Below are positions 5,492 through 8,970 of a stretch of DNA of 8,970 nucleotides, piece by piece. The notes under the pieces were generated by a model. The model saw nothing but the letters and a program-made list of their open reading frames with translations, had not been told where the DNA came from and searched no databases. A program made the translations under genes and the position numbers. How positions within the stretch are numbered: the stretch's first letter is position 1; each line of letters starts with the position of its first letter. Source of the stretch: Pseudomonadota bacterium (GTDB lineage: Bacteria; Pseudomonadota; Alphaproteobacteria; Rhizobiales; Xanthobacteraceae); the NCBI GenBank assembly GCA_023435725.1, contig JAEYRD010000033.1, positions 1-8,970 on the forward strand, in the 5' to 3' direction.

Positions 5492-6586
5492 ATGCCGAAA
5501 TGGGACTTGCGCGCTATTGAAGGCGGCTTCGGAGAAGCTGCCGTAGACTCCAACGGATGGAAGTCGGCGCTGGAAAGAATCGTATCGATTACCGAAAGCC
5601 ATGGCGCGCTGCTGCTTCCCGTAAAGGGCGGCATTCTTCGCACGCTACCTTTCACGGACTCGATGTCCGAATCATTCGATAGCTTTGTTCGGGACGGATG
5701 GCACCTTCGGGATGAGCGGAACCGCGGTGTCCCGCTTATGCAAAGATCTGGCGTCGTCGACGACCTCGACATTTTCAGTCCCGAGACCATTGCCTCCCAT
5801 CCGTACTATCAAGAGTTTTTGGCCCCCCATCGGTTGCGTTGGTTCGCGGGCGTCGGAATCTTCTTCGAAGATGACATTTGGTGTCTATCGATACAGCGAA
5901 GGATCGATCAGCCCCCTTTCTCTGCCCTGGAGAAAAGGGAATTGGCGAAACTGTCTGGATCGCTCTCCACCGGCGCGGCAACGGCCCGCATCTTGGGCGA
6001 AGCCGCGAGCTCTGGAGCCTTGGAAGCCTTTGCCGCGAGCAACACGGCGGCAGTCCTTGTCGACCGCTATGGCAAGATCTTCGAAGCCAATGCCTCGGCC
6101 GAGCAACTGCTGTCGGGCGAAATCCGGCTCAAGAACGGGAAACTGATCCACGAACCTGAGGCTTCGTACCCCAGCCTTGACCGAGCGCTTTCTCGGATCT
6201 TGAACCAAGCGAAAGCGGGACTGCATCCCCCCGTGCCTCTTTCACGAAAAGATCGGGGACCACTGCTGGCTTACCCAGCGCGACTCCAACGCACTGTGAG
6301 CAATGCTCTCGCTGATTGCCAGGCCATCATCATTCTTGTCGACCCAGAGGCTAGAAATAACCTGACTGAAGCTACTCTCCGCTCGGTCTATAAGCTTAGT
6401 GGCGCGGAAGCTCGCCTCGCCATCCAACTGTCCACGGGCGAGGCATTGGACAAGGTTGCAGACCGCTTGAACATCTCGAAGGAGACGTCAAGAACGCAGC
6501 TCAAGAGCATTTTTGCGAAACTCGGCGTACATCGACAGGCCGAGCTTGTCGCCGTACTTTCGACCCTCTTGAGCGGATTGGTTTAG
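5492..6586 (+). CDS. LuxR-type helix-turn-helix transcriptional regulator
   Basis: A 364-residue cytoplasmic regulator. Residues 1-165 form an N-terminal sensor region starting IEGGFGEAAVDSNGWKSALE, a pattern found in rhizobial LuxR-like proteins of this length. Residues 178-285 look PAS-like (AAVLVDRYGKIFEANASAEQLL at about 186-207). The C-terminal GerE/LuxR helix-turn-helix spans about 300-357: LSGAEARLAIQLSTGEALDKVADRLNISKETSRTQLKSIFAKLGVHRQAEL in outline, with recognition helix around 328-341. There is no acyl-homoserine-lactone domain signature and no synthase gene nearby, so the signal is unknown. The ATG at 5492 is the first possible start (in-frame TGA at 5477), but its ribosome site is poor, suggesting weak or regulated translation. 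It is divergent from the barrel protein and bracketed by two 16-bp palindromes. Base use is clearly less GC-rich than the Rieske/MFS genes, suggesting recent acquisition or accessory status. Confidence 0.88.
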   Translation: MPKWDLRAIEGGFGEAAVDSNGWKSALERIVSITESHGALLLPVKGGILRTLPFTDSMSESFDSFVRDGWHLRDERNRGVPLMQRSGVVDDLDIFSPETIASHPYYQEFLAPHRLRWFAGVGIFFEDDIWCLSIQRRIDQPPFSALEKRELAKLSGSLSTGAATARILGEAASSGALEAFAASNTAAVLVDRYGKIFEANASAEQLLSGEIRLKNGKLIHEPEASYPSLDRALSRILNQAKAGLHPPVPLSRKDRGPLLAYPARLQRTVSNALADCQAIIILVDPEARNNLTEATLRSVYKLSGAEARLAIQLSTGEALDKVADRLNISKETSRTQLKSIFAKLGVHRQAELVAVLSTLLSGLV

Positions 6587-6599
6587 GGGCCGCACGACC

Positions 6600-6615
6600 T
6601 CACCCGGTTGGGTGA
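6600..6615 (+). promoter_or_regulatory. 16-bp palindrome, copy B, after the luxR-type gene
   Basis: TCACCC-GGTT-GGGTGA, 15 of 16 bases identical to copy A at 5310-5325 and in the same orientation. It begins 13 bases after the LuxR stop. It could fold as a 6-bp hairpin in the mRNA, but there is no T-run; the match to copy A favours a DNA-binding or recombination site. Confidence 0.5.
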
Positions 6616-6658
6616 AGACGGCCGTCCCCAAGGCCGCTAGCGTAAGCGCGAAGCACCG

Positions 6659-6673
6659 ATCCTGATTCAGGAT
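6659..6673. repeat. Perfect 15-bp palindrome between convergent genes
   Basis: ATCCTGA-T-TCAGGAT, perfect 7-bp arms around a central T, 14 bp past the 3' end of the 81-residue ORF and 72 bp past the LuxR stop. Its centre contains GATTC, a GANTC site for the CcrM-type methylase of alphaproteobacteria. It could be a bidirectional 3' hairpin, although no T-run follows. Confidence 0.45.
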
Positions 6674-6687
6674 TGAGCGGTCCCACC

Positions 6688-6933
6688 CTACTTTCGCCTC
6701 TTCGCAGCACGACCAGCGGAAATTGGCGGGCTCACCTCAGCCCTTTTGGAGCGGTTGCCTGCTTCCCGCATCGACTCCTCCCGAATGTGCCGTCGTACAT
6801 CCTCACGGACGCTCTGAATGATCGACTCTCGCGAAGACTCGGCCGGATCGTCGCTGCGGGCTACGCCGCATGACGCCATGAACAGGCCGAAGGCCAAGGT
6901 GGGCGCGCGGAAGAACCGGGATACTTGCGTCAT
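6688..6933 (-). CDS. Small exported protein resembling the barrel-protein N-terminus (possible truncated paralogue)
   Basis: An 81-residue ORF. It opens with a signal sequence (VSRFFRAPTLAFGLFMASCGVARS) that is either type I or, through MASC, a weak lipobox with Cys22. Residues 37-46 (ESIIQSVREDV in outline) match the barrel protein's NIIQNVRDQI at I-I-Q-x-V-R with conservative changes elsewhere, and both signal peptides begin with FFR. The rest is a charged helix (REDVRRHIREESMREAGNRSKR) and a basic tail ending AAKRRK. The beta-barrel is absent, and no barrel-like frame fits between the stop and the LuxR gene. It could be a decayed paralogue or a genuine small periplasmic protein or lipoprotein. 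GGAG lies 8 bases before the ATG. It is convergent with the LuxR gene. Its reality is uncertain because it has no independent family match. Confidence 0.5.
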   Translation of the reverse strand: MTQVSRFFRAPTLAFGLFMASCGVARSDDPAESSRESIIQSVREDVRRHIREESMREAGNRSKRAEVSPPISAGRAAKRRK

Positions 6934-7178
6934 CTGGAAGTCTCCAAAACATCTCGTCCGGCTCGGGGCCGCTCATCACCATCAATCCGGGCGCTGCAAG
7001 ATTGGTTTCACCGCTCGCGGCTCGCAGCCCTTTCGTCAAGCCAACCCAGGCATCGGTTCACGAAACCGCCGAAAAGACTGCCCTTTGATGTCGTCATCAA
7101 CCTCATCTTGATATAAAAACAGCAATCAAAGCCGGCTCGATGTTCAGATCGATATTCTTTTGATTTCCGAGATTTCTA
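6934..7178. other. Noncoding interval before the caspase-like gene
   Basis: No convincing gene in this divergent interval between the 81-residue ORF and the caspase-like gene. It becomes AT-rich after about 7080, as expected for a promoter region. It holds a dyad, TTGATG-TCGT-CATCAA (7085-7100), and two -10-like hexamers, TATAAA (7112-7117) and TATTCT (7153-7158). Neither has a recognisable -35 box at normal spacing, so no promoter is called. Confidence 0.4.
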
Positions 7179-8970
7179 ATGCTTGAAATCCATCGCTTTG
7201 GAGTTCGCCCCCGTGGAAGACTCCGTGATATCTCCCGATCGCTGAGCCTTGCGCGGCGCATCGTTCTTTTTGGCCTCGCAACGCTATCGGTCCTCATCGC
7301 AGAGCGGCCGCAAGCCCTGGCCGGGGACAGGATCGCGCTGGTGGTCGGCAACAGCGACTACCGCAAGGCCCCGAAGCTGATTAATCCCGCCAACGATGCG
7401 ACCGACATGGCCACGTCGCTGGAACGGCTCGGATATACCGTCAAGCACCTCGCCGACATCGACTACAGTCACTTCCGGCAGGCTCTCATCGAATTTGGCA
7501 ATGCCGCGAAGACGGCCGACAAGGCCGTGATTTTTTTCGCCGGCCACGGCGTCGAGATCGATGGAAAGAATTGGCTGATTCCGGTCGATGCCGAGATCCG
7601 GTCCGAGATTGACGTCTATGCCGAGGCGATCAATCTCGAAACCCTGATCGACATCTCGGTGATGCCGAAGATCATCGGCCTCGTGGTGCTGGACGCCTGC
7701 CGCAACGACCCTTTCGAGACGACCAAAGTTGCCGCCGCGGGACGCGCGCTTTCGCGATCCGCGCCGCCAAAGGCGGCGGCCGAGCCCACCCCCCGAACAC
7801 CGAGCTCCGCGACACCGGTCACCACCGGTACGCGCGGGCTGGCTCCCGTCGAGGTCAGCGACAACGTGCTCGTCGCATTCGCAGCCGCTGCCGGCACTAC
7901 GGCGAGCGACGGCGCCGGACGCAACAGCCCCTACTCCGGCTCGCTGCTACGCCACGTTGAAACGCCGCAGCTCGAGATCAACTATTTGTTCCGGATTGTG
8001 CACGACGAAGTCTGGAAGGAGACCGGCACGCAGGAGCCAGCGATCTATGGGACGCTGCCGAAGGGAGACATCTATCTCAACGGCGATGCCGCCGTTGCGA
8101 CAAATGACGGCGGAGCAGATGCTGAGCTGGTCGCCTGGCAGTTTGTGCGCTCGACCAACGAGATCGCGACTTTGCGGCGCTTCGCCGAGCAGTTTCCGGC
8201 CGGTTCGCATACCGTCGAGATCAACGAACGCATTGCGCAGCTGAAGACCGCGGAAGAAAACGCCTGGACGATCGTCGAACGCCAGAAGTCGCTTGCGGCC
8301 TACCGCGCCTATCTGGATCTCTATCCGTACGGCGAGCACGTCGAGAACGCCCGCGTCACGCTGGCCTCACTCGAGAAATCGGCCAAGCCCGGCCAGACCG
8401 GTGGACAGATTGAGATGCCCGGGCCGCCGCCGGCGAGCTATCAACTCGCCTCGACCGACGCGACGACTAGCAGTTCGGAGTCCGTCGAGAAGGCCTGGGA
8501 TGTCTTGAAGGAGTCGCGCGATCAGAGCGTGGTCGGCCGGTTTGCTGAACGCTATCCGAGCTTGCGCCGCAACCGCCTGCCGCCGGGAAGCGACCTAGCG
8601 CTGCGGCCCGTCAACTCCACCGAGCTGATGCTGCGGACCGCACAAGACAGCGACGTGAATTCCTGCTTCGACGGCGATGCCGGGGCGTGCGCGAAGTCCA
8701 TCAAGAAATATCCCGACTATGTCCAGCTTCAGTTCCAGCTCTGCCGGTCCAAGGGCAATCCCAGGGGATGCATGATCAACGCGGTGACCGAGGCGCGCAA
8801 GCGAGGCCTGTTGGTCTCGGCTTACACGCGCTCGGAAGAGGAGAAGGTTCGCAATCGCGAGTATCGGCGTGTCGTCGCGCGCGTGAATCAGAATGTCGGC
8901 AATGTTGTCAGCGGCGTCGTCAGCAACGTAGTCGGCAACGTGGTCAGCAATGCCGTCAGCGCCAGCGTTT
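7179..8970 (+). CDS. Exported caspase-like (peptidase C14) protein, 3' end cut by the window
   Basis: 597 codons are visible and no stop is reached. Residues 1-30 are a long basic leader and 30-48 a hydrophobic signal core with a likely cut at ALA|GD. Residues 50 to about 300 form a caspase/metacaspase-type p20 domain: RIALVVGNSDYRKAPKLINPANDA start, catalytic His123 in FFAGHG and Cys174 in LDACRNDPF, both intact. A low-complexity Pro/Ala/Thr insert (about 186-222) interrupts the domain after the Cys strand. About 319-355, 362-398 and 439-465 hold three related helical repeats (AW...S...RFAEQFP type). A four-Cys region (C496, C504, C522, C531) and a charged helix (537-568) follow. The visible end is a tandem VVxN-type tetrapeptide array (about 572-597). 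Such proteins are Arg/Lys/Asp-directed cysteine proteases in cell-death, stress or processing roles; the substrate here is unknown. The ATG is fixed by an in-frame TGA at 7161 and has only a weak GAGA ribosome site. Confidence 0.88.
   Translation, partial: MLEIHRFGVRPRGRLRDISRSLSLARRIVLFGLATLSVLIAERPQALAGDRIALVVGNSDYRKAPKLINPANDATDMATSLERLGYTVKHLADIDYSHFRQALIEFGNAAKTADKAVIFFAGHGVEIDGKNWLIPVDAEIRSEIDVYAEAINLETLIDISVMPKIIGLVVLDACRNDPFETTKVAAAGRALSRSAPPKAAAEPTPRTPSSATPVTTGTRGLAPVEVSDNVLVAFAAAAGTTASDGAGRNSPYSGSLLRHVETPQLEINYLFRIVHDEVWKETGTQEPAIYGTLPKGDIYLNGDAAVATNDGGADAELVAWQFVRSTNEIATLRRFAEQFPAGSHTVEINERIAQLKTAEENAWTIVERQKSLAAYRAYLDLYPYGEHVENARVTLASLEKSAKPGQTGGQIEMPGPPPASYQLASTDATTSSSESVEKAWDVLKESRDQSVVGRFAERYPSLRRNRLPPGSDLALRPVNSTELMLRTAQDSDVNSCFDGDAGACAKSIKKYPDYVQLQFQLCRSKGNPRGCMINAVTEARKRGLLVSAYTRSEEEKVRNREYRRVVARVNQNVGNVVSGVVSNVVGNVVSNAVSASV
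8892..8970 (+). repeat. 12-bp coding repeats specifying VVxN-type tetrapeptides
   Basis: From N572 onward the codons fall into 12-base units encoding NVG-NVVS-GVVS-NVVG-NVVS-NAVS-ASV. Third positions vary among units (gtc, gtt, gta, gtg), so the array is kept at the protein level and is not a fresh DNA duplication. It continues beyond the right edge, so the total length is unknown. Confidence 0.8.

Noticed and set aside
6600..6615. Palindrome as a Rho-independent terminator of the LuxR gene
   Set aside because: Only a 6-bp stem without a T-run, and an almost identical copy exists upstream of the gene where a terminator makes no sense.
8892..8970. Repeats at the right edge as a CRISPR-like or noncoding tandem array
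   Set aside because: The 12-bp units stay in frame with the caspase-like protein and vary at third codon positions, so they are coding repeats.

Overview
The window looks like chromosome of an alphaproteobacterium of the Bradyrhizobium/Rhodopseudomonas type. This rests on high-GC coding with strong third-position G/C bias in the left half, the kinds of genes present (MarR-controlled Rieske oxygenase with an MFS carrier, a 66-residue one-helix protein of a type I associate with Bradyrhizobium, a LuxR/autotransporter pair, an exported caspase-like protein), and GGAGG-type ribosome sites. The genus is inferred from family resemblance, not from a marker gene.

Left module (1-3561): the 5' end of an exported protein, probably a TonB-dependent receptor, runs off the left edge on the minus strand. 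Next come a MarR-type repressor (minus strand), then a Rieske ring-hydroxylating oxygenase alpha subunit and an MFS carrier in one plus-strand operon. This reads as an uptake-and-oxidation unit for an aromatic or similar organic acid: outer-membrane receptor, inner-membrane carrier, first oxygenase and ligand-sensing repressor. No ferredoxin or reductase partner is present. The same 12-mer, CTAAGAGGCATT, lies about 95-115 bp ahead of both the receptor-like gene and the Rieske gene, in the same orientation relative to each. Ahead of the receptor it is part of three 12-bp tandem repeats. A 19-bp near-perfect dyad covers a TTGACA -35 box ahead of the Rieske gene.

Middle (3562-4077): a GC hairpin, a run of helically phased TGAAAC repeats, a 66-residue single-helix membrane protein, and two well-formed opposed terminators that separate it from the next block.

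Right module (4078-8970): a minus-strand outer-membrane beta-barrel protein with a signal peptide and almost no passenger; a divergent LuxR-type regulator; a minus-strand 81-residue exported protein that resembles the N-terminus of the barrel protein without the barrel; and an exported caspase-like (C14) protein with an intact His/Cys dyad and a C-terminal array of VVxN tetrapeptides, cut by the right edge. The regulator is bracketed by two copies of the 16-bp palindrome TCACCCGrTTGGGTGA in the same orientation. Roughly 4080-7180 is visibly less GC-rich than its flanks, suggesting an acquired or accessory block. Three secreted proteins here share a short Val/Ile-rich, four-residue-periodic segment, which is the most unusual signal in the window.

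No tRNA, rRNA, CRISPR array or insertion sequence was seen.
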